The notes: a model not told the origin generated them from the sequence alone. A stretch of DNA of 37,658 nt from Rhodoplanes serenus (GCA_945861855.1 CAMAWG010000022.1:1-37658), one strand, 5' to 3'. Counted from the first letter of the stretch, positions 9,516 to 19,062 are shown. Program-made: numbers and translations.

Positions 9516-10647
9516 CTAGTCGACGTCCTCGATCTCGTCCGGTCCGCCGCCGAACGCGCGTTGCGCCAGCACCGCCGCCATGAACGGGTCGAGATCGCCG
9601 TCGAGCACGTCGGACGGGGTCGGCGAGGTCACGCCGGTGCGCAGGTCCTTCACCATCTGATACGGCTGCAGCACATAGGACCGGATCTGGTGACCCCAGC
9701 CGATGTCGGACTTGGCGGCGTTGTCGGCAGCGGCCTTTTCCTCGCGCTTTTTCAATTCGATGTCGTAGAGCCTGGCGCGCAGCATGTCCCAGGCCTGGGC
9801 GCGGTTCTTGTGCTGCGAACGCTCCTGCTGGCACACCACCGCAACGCCGGTTGGAATGTGGGTCAGCCGCACGGCGGAATCGGTCTTGTTGACGTGCTGC
9901 CCGCCGGCGCCCTGCGAGCGCATGGTGTCGACCCGCACGTCGGATTCGTTGATCTCGATCTTGATGCGGTCATCGATCACCGGGAACACCGCGACGCTGG
10001 CGAACGACGTGTGACGCCGCGCATTGGAATCGAACGGCGAGATTCGTACCAGGCGGTGCACGCCGTTCTCGGTCTTGAGCCAACCGTAGGCGTTGTGGCC
10101 CTTGACCTGGATGGTCGCCGACTTGATGCCGGCGCCATCGCCCTGGGACTCCTCCAGAAAGTCCACCTTGTAGCCGTGCTGCTCGGCCCAGCGCGTGTAC
10201 ATGCGCAGCAGCATGCCGGCCCAATCCTGGCTCTCGGTGCCGCCGGCGCCCGCATGCACCTCAAGATAAGCCTCGAAGCCGTCCGCCTCGCCCGAAAGCA
10301 GCGCTTCGAGTTCGCGGCGCGCGGCCTCGGCCTTGAGCCGCTTCAGCGCGACTTCGGCTTCGGTGATGACGCCCTGGTCCTTCTCGGATTCGCCAAGCTC
10401 GATCATGCCGACGTGATCGTCGAGCTCGCGTTCCATCCGGCCGATCGCGTTGAGCTGGTCGTCGAGCGCGTTGCGCTCCTGCATCACGCGCTGGGCGCGT
10501 GCGGTGTCGTTCCAGAGGGTCGGGTCTTCGGCCTGCGCGTTGAGCTCCGCGAGGCGCGCCTTGGACTTGTCGAAGTCAAAGATGCCTCCTCAGCAGTCCG
10601 ATCGACCGCTTGATGTCTTCGACCAGTTTTTCGGTTTCGGCGCGCAT
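9516..10647 (-). CDS. prfB: Peptide chain release factor 2, with programmed +1 frameshift
   Basis: Translation starts at the ATG at 10647 (ACAGGA upstream) and meets an in-frame UGA after 23 codons (10576-10578). The +1 frame then continues with DFDKSKARL to a TAG at 9516-9518, giving a 376-aa RF2. The recoding site CTT-TGA-C preceded by AGGAGG is the classical autoregulatory signal: low RF2 makes the ribosome slip and produce more RF2. The SPF anticodon-like motif ([10 protein letters not shown]) and the catalytic GGQ loop ([16 protein letters not shown]) are both intact, so it recognises UGA and UAA and triggers peptide release. An annotation that ignores the shift would start too late, at 10487. 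Confidence 0.96.
10575..10590 (-). promoter_or_regulatory. prfB programmed frameshift signal
   Basis: On the minus strand AGGAGG (10585-10590) lies 3 nt before CTTTGAC (10575-10581). The internal Shine-Dalgarno pairs with 16S rRNA and pushes the paused ribosome +1 from CUU onto UUU when UGA decoding is slow. Spacing and slippery codon match the well-known bacterial prfB site. Confidence 0.95.
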
Positions 10648-10841
10648 GACCCGTCCTGTCGCCGCACTCGCGGCATGTGGTTGCGATGTATCGGTTCGGC
10701 CCGCCCGGCGCAATGCGGCGATCGGCACAATTTTATCGGTCCGGCAAACCTGATGGTCACCGCATCGGATCGTTTGCCGCGCCCGAACACCTCTTTTCAA
10801 CCATCCCGCGCTTGAATCCCTGCCAACGCAGGGAGGCGGGT

Positions 10842-11078
10842 GTGTTGAGAATTGCCGTAGCCGTGGCTTTCACCGGTGCGATCGTGATCGCCAGCGACGA
10901 CGCCAACGCGCGGGCGCGATTCCGGTCCTCCTCGCCGACGCCCAAGCCGGCCGCCACGGCGGTTGCGCCGAAACCCGTTGCCCGCCAACCGCAGAAGCCC
11001 GGCGCGAACGAAACGCAAAAGCCGTTCGCCGCCGCCAGGCCGCGAACCCGCAGCCAGTCGGCGGCGGCTCGTTCGTGA
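10842..11078 (+). CDS. Secreted Ala/Pro-rich protein, front part (probably split gene)
   Basis: From a GTG at 10842 (GGAGGCGG upstream) the frame encodes a short signal peptide (LRIAVAVAFTGAIVIASDDANA), then an SSSPTPKP-type low-complexity segment, and stops at 11076-11078. No family is recognised. The +2-shifted frame next to its end reads ANPQPVGGGSFVMIGG into the next ORF, which looks like a natural continuation. I think the two ORFs are pieces of one periplasmic protein of about 200 aa separated by a frameshift. Alternatively they are two coupled ORFs, since stop and start overlap as TGATG. Confidence 0.5.
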   Translation: MLRIAVAVAFTGAIVIASDDANARARFRSSSPTPKPAATAVAPKPVARQPQKPGANETQKPFAAARPRTRSQSAAARS

Positions 11079-11449
11079 TGATCGGCGGTCCGCGCCCGGC
11101 GGCCGGGGGGCCGGCCTATGGCGCTCCGGCGCAACGCGCGTTGGGCGATGACTCGCCGGGTCCCCTCCAGTTCGATCCCACGCTCGCAGAAGCCGACGAG
11201 AAAGCGGCAGAATCGAAAAAGGAAGCGGCTGCCGCGCCGGCAACCGAGTGCATCGCCCCGCCGCAGGCCGTGGCCGCAAAAGAAACGCTTGTCGCGAAGG
11301 ATCGGGTCGCCGTCAATGACTCACCGAAGGTCGAGCCGGCGCGCGTGAATCCGGCACTCGCGTCCATCAAGCCGAAGCGGCCAGCAGCGCCGGTCGTAGC
11401 GACGGTCTGCTACGTGCAGCGCGACGGCACCTGCGCGCCGTCGTTCTAA
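11078..11449 (+). CDS. Ala/Pro/Lys-rich protein, rear part of the likely split gene
   Basis: About 124 codons from the ATG at 11078 (or GTG at 11075). It has no signal peptide of its own. It is low-complexity (GGPRPAAGGPAYG, then a Glu/Lys/Ala-rich middle) and ends in a conserved-looking CYVQRDGTCAPSF with two cysteines that could form a disulfide. That ending suits an exported protein, which this ORF alone cannot be, and this favours joining it to the signal-peptide-bearing ORF just upstream. It ends 27 bp from the convergent PBP1A gene. Function unknown. Confidence 0.5.
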   Translation: MIGGPRPAAGGPAYGAPAQRALGDDSPGPLQFDPTLAEADEKAAESKKEAAAAPATECIAPPQAVAAKETLVAKDRVAVNDSPKVEPARVNPALASIKPKRPAAPVVATVCYVQRDGTCAPSF

Positions 11450-11476
11450 GGCAAATATTCCAGCTATCGAGACGTC

Positions 11477-13948
11477 TCAGTAAAGCCCGGTGCCGCGGCG
11501 GGCGGCGCGGTCGGCGTCCGGCGTCGCGCTGATAAAGCCGGGCTCCTGCGGCTGGTCGGTCGAGCCGATCACCGAATAGGCGTCGGGCGGCGCGGTGCCG
11601 GGTTTGAACGCTTCGAGGATCACCCGGCCCTCGCCCGGTCCGGCGCGCATCCCGGACCTGGCATCGACGCGGATCAGCTTGATGCCGGACGGCACGCGGA
11701 ACGGCACCGCCGGCTTGTCGGCGAGCGCGACCTTCAGGAACTCGCCGACGATCGGCGCCGCCAGTCCGCCGCCGGTCGCGCGGTTGCCGATGTGCTTGGG
11801 CTTGTCGTAGCCGAGATAGACCCCGACCGCGAGATCGGGCGAGAAGCCGACGAACCAGACATCCTTCTCGTCGTTGGTGGTGCCGGTCTTGCCGGCGATG
11901 GGCTTGCCGACCGAGCGCAACACCGTCGCGGTGCCGCGCTGCACGACGCCTTCCATGATCGAGGTGATCTGATAGGCGGTCATCGGATCGATCACCTGCT
12001 CGCGCCGGTCGATCAGGCTGGGCTCCGGCTGGTCCTTCCACTTGTCGGCCTTGCACTCGCGGCATTCGCGCTGGTCGTGCTTGTAGACGTTGCGGCCGTA
12101 GCGGTCCTGGATGCGGTCGATGAAGGTCGGAATGATCCGCTTGCCGCCGTTGTCGAACATCGAATAGGCGGTGACCATGCGCAGCACGGTGGTCTCGCCC
12201 GCGCCGAGCGAGAACGAGAGATAAGCCGGCAGGTTGTCGTACACTCCGAAGCGGCGCGCATATTCGACGATCAGCGGCATGCCGACGTCCTGCGCGAGCC
12301 GCACGGTCATGGTGTTGCGCGATTGCTCGATTCCATACCGCAACGTCGAGGGGCCGTTATATTTTCCGGCGGAATAGTTCTCCGGCCGCCACGGGGGCTG
12401 GCCCGGACCCTGGTCGATCTCGACCGGCCCGTCCATCACCAGCGACGAGGGCGTGTAGCCGTTGTCGAGCGCGGTCGCATAGACGAACGGCTTGAACGAG
12501 GAGCCCGGCTGTCGCATCGCCTGGGTCGCGCGATTGAACTGGCTCTGGTCGTAGGAGAAGCCGCCGACCATGGCCAGCACGCGGCCGGTCGCCGGGTCCA
12601 TCACCACGATGGCGCCGGAGATTTCCGGGGGCTGCCGCAGGCGCCAGGTGTTGGCCTCCTTGCTGAGGGGCTCGACATAGACCACGTCGCCGACATCGAG
12701 TATCTGGCTGACCTTGGCCGGCACCCTGCCGCGGATCGGCCCTTCGGTGGGCTTGGCCCATTTCACGCCGTCGAGCGGAACGATGCCGGTCGGACGATCC
12801 TTGGTCAGCGAGCCGCCCGCGTCGCGCGCGGGATAGAGCCCGACTCGCGCCGACTGGTCGCCGGTTTCGAGCACCACCGCCAGCCGCCACGGGGCGATGT
12901 CGTTGAGTTGCTTGACCTCGGCGAGCTTCTGGCCCCAATCGCCGGCCGGGACCAGCTTGGTGACCGGACCGCGCCAGCCTTGCGTCTCGTCGAACTTCAC
13001 CAGCCCATCGACCAGGGCCTTGCGCGCCATCACCTGGAGCTTGGGATCGAGCGTGGTGCGGACCGACAGGCCGCCCTCGTACAGCGTCTTCTCGCCGTAT
13101 TTCTCGTAGATCCAGCGGCGGACCTCTTCGGCAAAATACTCGGCTGCGAAAATATGCGCGCCGGTCGGGCGGTTGGTGACGGTCAGCGGGTCTTTCTTGT
13201 GCTTCTCGGCATCCGCCGCCTTGATCGTGCCCATGGAGGCCAGTTGATCGAGGACATAGTTGCGTCGCTCGATGGCGCGGTCCCGCGCGCGGAACGGATT
13301 GAGCTGGCTCGGCGCCTTCGGCAGCGCCGCCAGATAGGCCGCTTCCGGCACGGTCAGTTCATGCACCGATTTATCGAAATAGATCAGCGAGGCGGCGGCA
13401 ATGCCGTAGGCGCCAAGGCCGAGATAGATCTCGTTGAGATAAAGTTCGAGGATCTTGTCCTTGGAATAGGCGCGCTCGATCTTGAGCGAGAGCAGCGCCT
13501 CCTTGATCTTGCGCTGGAGCGAGACCTCGTTGGTCAGAAGGAAGTTCTTGGCGACCTGCTGGGTGATGGTGGACGCGCCCTGCGGACGACGGCCCGACCC
13601 ATAGGTCTGCACATACAGCACGCCGGCGCGGACGATGCCGGTGAAGTCGAGGCCGTTGTGCTCGTAGAAGTTCTTGTCCTCGGCGGCGAGGAAGGCGTTG
13701 ATCACCATCTTCGGCACGGCCTGGATCGGGATGTAGAGCCGGCGCTGGGTGGCGTATTCGGCGACCAGCGCGCCGTCGCCGGCGTGAACGCGGGTCATGA
13801 CCGGCGGCTCGTAATCCTGCAGTTGCGAATAGTCCGGCAGGTCCTTGGAGAAATGCCAGAGCAGGCCGGCCGCGGCGCCGACGCCGACCAGGAACACGAT
13901 CGTCCCCGCCGCGAACAGGAAGCCGCAGAAGCGCAGCAGCAGTCTCAT
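11477..13948 (-). CDS. mrcA: Penicillin-binding protein 1A, class A
   Basis: An 823-aa bifunctional peptidoglycan synthase. It has one N-terminal helix (about residues 5-31), a glycosyltransferase domain with catalytic E90 in EDKNFYEHNG, an OB-like linker, and a transpeptidase domain with S483 (SSFK), S543-R-N and K687-T-G-T. It polymerises and cross-links peptidoglycan outside the inner membrane and is a beta-lactam target. A CxxC pair (RECREC, residues 629-632) lies in the transpeptidase domain between SRN and KTGT. It lies 181 bp downstream of amiC on the same strand and may be partly cotranscribed with it. Confidence 0.95.
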   Translation of the reverse strand: MRLLLRFCGFLFAAGTIVFLVGVGAAAGLLWHFSKDLPDYSQLQDYEPPVMTRVHAGDGALVAEYATQRRLYIPIQAVPKMVINAFLAAEDKNFYEHNGLDFTGIVRAGVLYVQTYGSGRRPQGASTITQQVAKNFLLTNEVSLQRKIKEALLSLKIERAYSKDKILELYLNEIYLGLGAYGIAAASLIYFDKSVHELTVPEAAYLAALPKAPSQLNPFRARDRAIERRNYVLDQLASMGTIKAADAEKHKKDPLTVTNRPTGAHIFAAEYFAEEVRRWIYEKYGEKTLYEGGLSVRTTLDPKLQVMARKALVDGLVKFDETQGWRGPVTKLVPAGDWGQKLAEVKQLNDIAPWRLAVVLETGDQSARVGLYPARDAGGSLTKDRPTGIVPLDGVKWAKPTEGPIRGRVPAKVSQILDVGDVVYVEPLSKEANTWRLRQPPEISGAIVVMDPATGRVLAMVGGFSYDQSQFNRATQAMRQPGSSFKPFVYATALDNGYTPSSLVMDGPVEIDQGPGQPPWRPENYSAGKYNGPSTLRYGIEQSRNTMTVRLAQDVGMPLIVEYARRFGVYDNLPAYLSFSLGAGETTVLRMVTAYSMFDNGGKRIIPTFIDRIQDRYGRNVYKHDQRECRECKADKWKDQPEPSLIDRREQVIDPMTAYQITSIMEGVVQRGTATVLRSVGKPIAGKTGTTNDEKDVWFVGFSPDLAVGVYLGYDKPKHIGNRATGGGLAAPIVGEFLKVALADKPAVPFRVPSGIKLIRVDARSGMRAGPGEGRVILEAFKPGTAPPDAYSVIGSTDQPQEPGFISATPDADRAARRGTGLY

Positions 13949-14129
13949 AGTAGAAGTCCTGTTTGCCCCGGACAGCCGCCCGCGGCCGCGTCGCGATCCG
14001 GCAATGCTGTCAACCCAAAGCTCAATATGTCGTTCCTCCGGTCGCCGGGTTCAACAGAGGCGACCGCAGAATTCAACGATGCTGGCCCGAAAAATCGCCG
14101 GTTTTTATGTTCAAACTGAGGCTTTCCGG

Positions 14130-15374
14130 TCATCGTCCGCTCCGCACCGCGGTGGCGCCGGCAAGCCTGGTGGTGAAGAAATTGTCGATTGCCTCCCCGA
14201 TGGCGGCGGCGGTCTTGCTCTGCCAGGCGCCGGAGGTGAGCTGCTTCAGATCGTCCTTGCTGGACACATAGCCGAGTTCGATCAGCACCGACGGCACGTC
14301 GGGCGCCTTGAGCACCTTGAAGCCCGCCGACTTCATCGGGTGCTTGTGCATCTTGGCGACCTTTTTCATGTCGGCCACCAGCGTCTTGGCGAAGTGCAGG
14401 GAAAATGCCTTGGTCTCCCGCTGCGCCAGATCGATCAGAATGTCGGCCACATCGCCGGGCTCGTGCGACATATCGATCCCGGCGATCACATCGGCGCGGT
14501 TCTCGCTTTCGGCAAGGCGCCCCGCGTCGGCGTCGGAGGCCGTCTCCGACAGCGTATAGACCGTCGCGCCCTGGGCCTCGCCCTCGCCCTTTTTGATCGC
14601 GTCGGCATGGATCGAGACAAACAGCGCCGCCTGCCGGATGCGCGCCATCCGGACCCGGTCGACCAGCGGGATGAAGGTGTCGTCGGTGCGCGTCATCACC
14701 ACGCGGTATTTGCCGGTCCGTTCCAGCGCGTCGCGAAGCTGGACCGAGAACTCCAGGACGAGGTCTTTCTCCATCACGCCGCTGGCCGCGACCGCGCCGT
14801 TGTCGATACCGCCATGGCCGGGATCGAGCACCACGATCGGGCGGGGATCGCCCTTCTGCGCCGGTTCCCGCTCCTGGCCGCTGGCCGTGGGCGTGCGCGC
14901 CGGCCGGCCCTCCGCCGCGAGCGTCTTCATGAAGCTGTCGCGGTCGGTGGAGGCCAGATCGACCACCAGCCGCGCCGGCTGGCCGGCCGCGGCCTCGACC
15001 ACGAAGGCCTTGTCGATCCGCACCGGCTTGGTCACATCCATCACGATGCGCGAGCCGCCCTGCATGACCAGGCCGAAGCGGAAGGCCTTGACCAGGCCCC
15101 GGCCGGTGGCGCCGGTCTTGGGCGGCAGGCTGAAGGTCACCTGCGGCAGGTCGATCACCACGCGATAGGGATCGGCGAGCGTGAAGACGCGCAAATCGAC
15201 CTTTTTAGAGAAATCCATAACGAAACGGGTCTGGGAATCGTCGCCGCCGACCCTTGTGTCGGTCGCGACCGGATAGGCGCGCGAATCCGCCCGCTCGGCC
15301 GACGAAGCGATTCCCGCCCCGGTCAGCAGCAGCAAAGCAGCGAGGATTGTGAGGTCCGTCGCCCGAATAATCAC
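14130..15374 (-). CDS. amiC: N-acetylmuramoyl-L-alanine amidase, AmiC type
   Basis: A 414-aa exported amidase with a signal peptide (about residues 1-27), an AMIN domain (about 45-145) that binds septal peptidoglycan, and an Amidase_3 catalytic domain (about 190-400). Zinc and catalytic positions are seen in VLDPGHGGIDNG, VSIHADA and VLIELGYVS. It removes stem peptides from glycan strands so daughter cells can separate. A full CtrA-type site and a GAATC methylation site lie directly upstream, pointing to cell-cycle timing. The downstream partner on the strand is PBP1A, and rne is divergent. Confidence 0.95.
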   Translation of the reverse strand: MIIRATDLTILAALLLLTGAGIASSAERADSRAYPVATDTRVGGDDSQTRFVMDFSKKVDLRVFTLADPYRVVIDLPQVTFSLPPKTGATGRGLVKAFRFGLVMQGGSRIVMDVTKPVRIDKAFVVEAAAGQPARLVVDLASTDRDSFMKTLAAEGRPARTPTASGQEREPAQKGDPRPIVVLDPGHGGIDNGAVAASGVMEKDLVLEFSVQLRDALERTGKYRVVMTRTDDTFIPLVDRVRMARIRQAALFVSIHADAIKKGEGEAQGATVYTLSETASDADAGRLAESENRADVIAGIDMSHEPGDVADILIDLAQRETKAFSLHFAKTLVADMKKVAKMHKHPMKSAGFKVLKAPDVPSVLIELGYVSSKDDLKQLTSGAWQSKTAAAIGEAIDNFFTTRLAGATAVRSGR

Positions 15375-15983
15375 GAATCCAGAGCCTCCGAGACCGTCTT
15401 ACTCCATAAGGAGGGGGTGGTTAATCGGAACTTAACGGCAGGACCCAAGCCTGTGGTTTGTGTGGCTTTTCAGCGACTAGCTTGCCATTCGCCATTTCGA
15501 TCCGTAAGTATGGGTGGCTCACGGTTGAGTAACCGGGTGTGCCGCGTTCGGCCCTCCGGCACGTGTGCCAAGGATTGCTCCCCCTCGAAACGCTGTGGGG
15601 ACCGGCTTGGCGGACGAGAAGCGACCGGCCCCTGTTCGCGCTCTAGCGCTGCTGGCGGCGGCCGGTCGAAGCCGAGGCTCTTGTTCAGGACACCCGACCG
15701 ACGCGGCGGCGCTGATGCGCGCATTCCCCGCGAATCGTGAGTGTAGACGCCCGGTGGCGCCGTGCGCCGCCGTCCTCCAACGGGTTGAGGTCATGCCCGA
15801 CGCGTATTTCAAGGTCCGGCCGGAGCGTCGCTCTCTTCAGAGCGTGCGCGTTTCACGCCGGACCCGCACCGCGCCTCGGCGTGGCACTGTGACCCAGTCC
15901 TTCCACTTCGTATCAGGCCCGTCCTTGCTCGCGCCGCCGTTGACCGGCGGCAGTGAGCCGACGCGCCGTAAAGAGACAGTTCA
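15375..15983. other. Long amiC-rne intergenic region, probably the rne leader
   Basis: These 609 bp hold no convincing gene. Near amiC are the CtrA and GAATC sites. A possible rne promoter is TTGCCA (15482-15487), 17 bp, TAAGTA (15505-15510), which would leave a 5' leader of about 470 nt. A 7-bp hairpin (15933-15939 with 15945-15951, loop TTGAC) sits 32 nt before the rne start. RNase E messages in other bacteria are autoregulated through long leaders. That this one is too is inference. Confidence 0.45.
15421..15436. promoter_or_regulatory. Candidate CtrA binding site
   Basis: The sequence is TTAA, 7 nt, TTAAC, an exact match to the CtrA consensus of alphaproteobacteria. It lies about 47 bp upstream of the amiC start codon, and a GAATC site (15375-15379) is next to that start. 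In this GC-rich DNA such a match is unlikely by chance. Its location suggests control of amiC, and perhaps also of the divergent rne transcript. Confidence 0.65.
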
Positions 15984-18900
15984 ATGGCCAATAAAATGCT
16001 TATCGACGCGACGCATCCGGAGGAGACCCGGGTGGTCGTGCTGCGCGGCAACCGCGTCGAGGAATTCGATTTCGAGACGGCGCACCGCAAACAGCTTCGC
16101 GGCAACATCTATCTCGCCAAGGTAACGCGGGTCGAACCGTCGCTGCAGGCGGCGTTCGTTGAGTATGGCGGCAACCGCCACGGCTTCCTGGCGTTTTCCG
16201 AAATCCACCCGGACTACTATCAGATCCCTGTCGCCGACCGGCAGGCGCTGATCGACGCCGACGCACGCGCCGCCCGCGACGACGAGGAGGCCGACGACCA
16301 CCATCGCGGCAACCGCCGCCCCCGTCAGGGCCGCAATCGCAACCGCGAGCGTCCTCACGCCCGCCGCGACGAACCCGTCCAAAGCGATCCTCTGGGCGCC
16401 GAAGGACAGGCGCACGAGGCCGCCGAAATCCCGGCCGGCGAGAACGCCACGGGCAGTTCCTTGAGCGATCCGCTGCCTGGCGACGCTCCGCCCGAGCAGC
16501 CGTCGGAGCAGTCCGCGTCGGAAATCGCGCATCAGAACGAGGCCCATGCCGACGATGCACCGGTCAGTGAAACGGCGAACGCGCCGGTCCCGGCCGAGGT
16601 CGGCACGCCGTTCGAGCAGCCGCACGTTGAGGCCGCACCCGAATCCCACGCCTCCGAGACGACGGAAGCCGGCCACGGCGACGAATCTCATTCTCGGTCC
16701 GAAGGCGGCGAGCAGCCTTCAGGCAACGGCGATGGCCACGCCCAGGAAGCCAGCCCGGAACACGGCCAAGAGCATGGCCCGGAAAACGGCCACGACGAAG
16801 AGGAAGAGGTCGTCGACACCGTCGGCGGCGCCGACGCGATGGAAGAGGTGATGGAGCGCGCCCCGCGCTATCGCCGCCAGTACAAGATCCAGGAGGTCAT
16901 CAAGCGCCGGCAGGTCATGCTGGTGCAGGTGGTCAAGGAAGAGCGCGGCACCAAGGGCGCGGCGCTGACGACTTATCTCTCGCTCGCCGGCCGCTATTGC
17001 GTGCTGATGCCCAACACCGCCCGCGGCGGCGGCATCAGCCGCAAGATCACCAGCGCCGACGACCGCAAGAAGCTTCGCGAAATCGCCGAGGAGCTCGAGG
17101 TTCCGGAGGGCATGGGCGTGATCCTGCGCACCGCCGGCGCCGCCCGCACCAAGGCCGAGGTCAAGCGCGACTTCGAATACCTGCTCAGGCAGTGGGAGCT
17201 CGTGCGCGACCTGACGCTCAAATCGACCGCGCCGACCCTGGTCTACGAGGAAGGCTCGCTCGCCAAGCGATCGATCCGCGACCTCTACACCAAGGACATC
17301 GACGAAATCGTCGTCGCCGGCGAACAGGGCTACAAGGACGCCAAGGAATTCATGCGCATGCTCATGCCGAGCCATGCGAAGAACGTGAAGCTCTACCAGG
17401 ACTCCCAGCCGGTCTTCACGCGCTACGGCATCGAGAGCCAGCTCGATGCGATGTTCTCGCCCACGGTGCAGTTGCGCTCCGGCGGCTACATCGTGCTCAA
17501 CCAGACCGAGGCGCTGGTTTCGATCGACGTCAACTCCGGCCGCTCCACGCGCGAGCACCACATCGAGGACACCGCGCTCAAGACCAACGTCGAGGCGTCG
17601 GAAGAGATCGCGCGCCAGCTTCGCCTGCGCGACCTCGCCGGACTGATCGTGATCGACTACATCGACATGGACGAGAAGCGCAACAACCGCACGGTCGAGC
17701 GCAGGCTCAAGGACGCGCTGCGCCACGACCGCGCCCGCATCCAGGTCGGCCGCATCTCGCACTTCGGCCTGATGGAGATGTCGCGCCAGCGCATCCGCAC
17801 CTCGGTGCTGGAAAGCTCGACCGAGAAGTGCCCGCATTGCGGCGGCACCGGCCACGTGCGTTCGGTGTCGTCGGTCGCGCTGCAGCTTCTGCGCTCGATC
17901 GAGGAGATGCTGCTCAAGGGCCCAACCCATAATCTCATCGTCCGCACGCGGCCCGAGATCGCGCTCTATGTGCTCAACCACAAGCGCGCCCATCTGCGCG
18001 GGCTCGAGGAGCGATTCAAGGTCACCCTCACCGTCCACGCCGACGAGGAGGTCGGCGGCCAGATCGGCTTCACCATCGATCGCGGCGAGCAGGTGATGAC
18101 GGTCGAACAGGCCAAGGCGCTGCTGGTGCAGGCCGCCGCGGACGCGCCTGCGCTGCACGAGGACGAGGAGCCGGACTTCCCCGATGAGGTCGACGAGGAG
18201 GCAGGCGAAGCCGAGGCCGACGGTTCCGATCGCGTGGAATACGCCGGACAGGTCGACGAGGTCCCCGACACCGAGGACGATCAGCAGCAGCCGGCGCACG
18301 GCGGCGCTGGCGCAAGAGAGAGCGAGAATGGCGACGGGCCTCGCAACGGCCGCGGGCGCAGACGGCGCCGGCGCGGTCGTGGCGGCCGGGGTGGCGAGGA
18401 CCGCGAGGGCGGCCCATTCCCGCCGCGTCGCGATCAGGCTCCCGCCGAGCATGGCGGCGAATTCGCAAACGCTCCGGCGCCAAGCTTCGCGCCGCCCGGC
18501 GGCGAAGAGCACGCGGCCATCGACATGCAGCCGGAACAGGGCTTTGCACGGCCCCGCCCGGACGGCGGCGAACCGCACGCCAATGGCAATGGCGATGGCG
18601 AGCCCCGCCGCAGGCGCCGCGGACGGCGCGGCGGACGGCGCAATCGCCGCGACGGCGGACCGGGCAACGGCGATTTTGCCGCCCCGCATGGCCAGGAAAC
18701 GCACGAGCGCACGGATCACGGCGAGCGGCCGGAATGGTCGCCGCCGCCCCGCGACGCATCGCCGCCCGACATCGCGGAGCCAAGCTATGCGCCGCGGATC
18801 GAGCCCGCACCTCAGCCGGAGCCCGTGCCGCAACCGGTAGCGGCGGCCCCTGCCCCGCAGCCCGCGCCTGACGCCGCGCCGCCACGCCGCCGCTCCACGG

Positions 18901-19052
18901 TGCGCGAGCCCGCGCCGGTGTCCAGCAGCAGCGCGCCGGTGGTGACGCCGATGCCGCCGCCGCTCGCGCCGGTCGTGATCAGCACGGCCGACGACGCGAG
19001 CAAGCCGAAGAAGAGCGGCTGGTGGGCGAAGCGTCTGCTCGGCGGCGACTAG
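15984..19052 (+). CDS. rne: Ribonuclease E
   Basis: A 1022-aa RNase E/G family endonuclease. The S1 domain begins at about residue 36 and is split by an acidic, His/Glu-rich, disordered insertion (about residues 85-290) before resuming at YKIQEVIKRRQ. The catalytic core has the magnesium aspartates D515 (SIDVNSGR) and D558 (IVIDYIDMD), and a Zn-link cysteine pair C616-PH-C619. The C-terminal 330 residues are Arg/Gly- and Pro-rich and end in a short basic segment, a typical scaffold for degradosome partners and RNA. It initiates mRNA decay and rRNA/tRNA processing. AAAGAGA precedes the ATG. Confidence 0.96.
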   Translation: MANKMLIDATHPEETRVVVLRGNRVEEFDFETAHRKQLRGNIYLAKVTRVEPSLQAAFVEYGGNRHGFLAFSEIHPDYYQIPVADRQALIDADARAARDDEEADDHHRGNRRPRQGRNRNRERPHARRDEPVQSDPLGAEGQAHEAAEIPAGENATGSSLSDPLPGDAPPEQPSEQSASEIAHQNEAHADDAPVSETANAPVPAEVGTPFEQPHVEAAPESHASETTEAGHGDESHSRSEGGEQPSGNGDGHAQEASPEHGQEHGPENGHDEEEEVVDTVGGADAMEEVMERAPRYRRQYKIQEVIKRRQVMLVQVVKEERGTKGAALTTYLSLAGRYCVLMPNTARGGGISRKITSADDRKKLREIAEELEVPEGMGVILRTAGAARTKAEVKRDFEYLLRQWELVRDLTLKSTAPTLVYEEGSLAKRSIRDLYTKDIDEIVVAGEQGYKDAKEFMRMLMPSHAKNVKLYQDSQPVFTRYGIESQLDAMFSPTVQLRSGGYIVLNQTEALVSIDVNSGRSTREHHIEDTALKTNVEASEEIARQLRLRDLAGLIVIDYIDMDEKRNNRTVERRLKDALRHDRARIQVGRISHFGLMEMSRQRIRTSVLESSTEKCPHCGGTGHVRSVSSVALQLLRSIEEMLLKGPTHNLIVRTRPEIALYVLNHKRAHLRGLEERFKVTLTVHADEEVGGQIGFTIDRGEQVMTVEQAKALLVQAAADAPALHEDEEPDFPDEVDEEAGEAEADGSDRVEYAGQVDEVPDTEDDQQQPAHGGAGARESENGDGPRNGRGRRRRRRGRGGRGGEDREGGPFPPRRDQAPAEHGGEFANAPAPSFAPPGGEEHAAIDMQPEQGFARPRPDGGEPHANGNGDGEPRRRRRGRRGGRRNRRDGGPGNGDFAAPHGQETHERTDHGERPEWSPPPRDASPPDIAEPSYAPRIEPAPQPEPVPQPVAAAPAPQPAPDAAPPRRRSTVREPAPVSSSSAPVVTPMPPPLAPVVISTADDASKPKKSGWWAKRLLGGD

Positions 19053-19062
19053 GACCGGCTTG

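Noticed and set aside
14009-14014. TTGACA hexamer on the minus strand upstream of PBP1A
   Set aside because: No -10-like sequence at the right distance; kept out of the feature list.
14080-14110. Terminator-like AAAAATCGCCGGTTTTT between amiC and PBP1A
   Set aside because: The stem is only A-T pairs around a GC loop, without a GC-rich stem followed by T's, so it is not a convincing intrinsic terminator.
11792-15740. Long plus-strand frames over PBP1A and amiC
   Set aside because: Both minus-strand genes have full catalytic motifs; the plus-strand frames have none.
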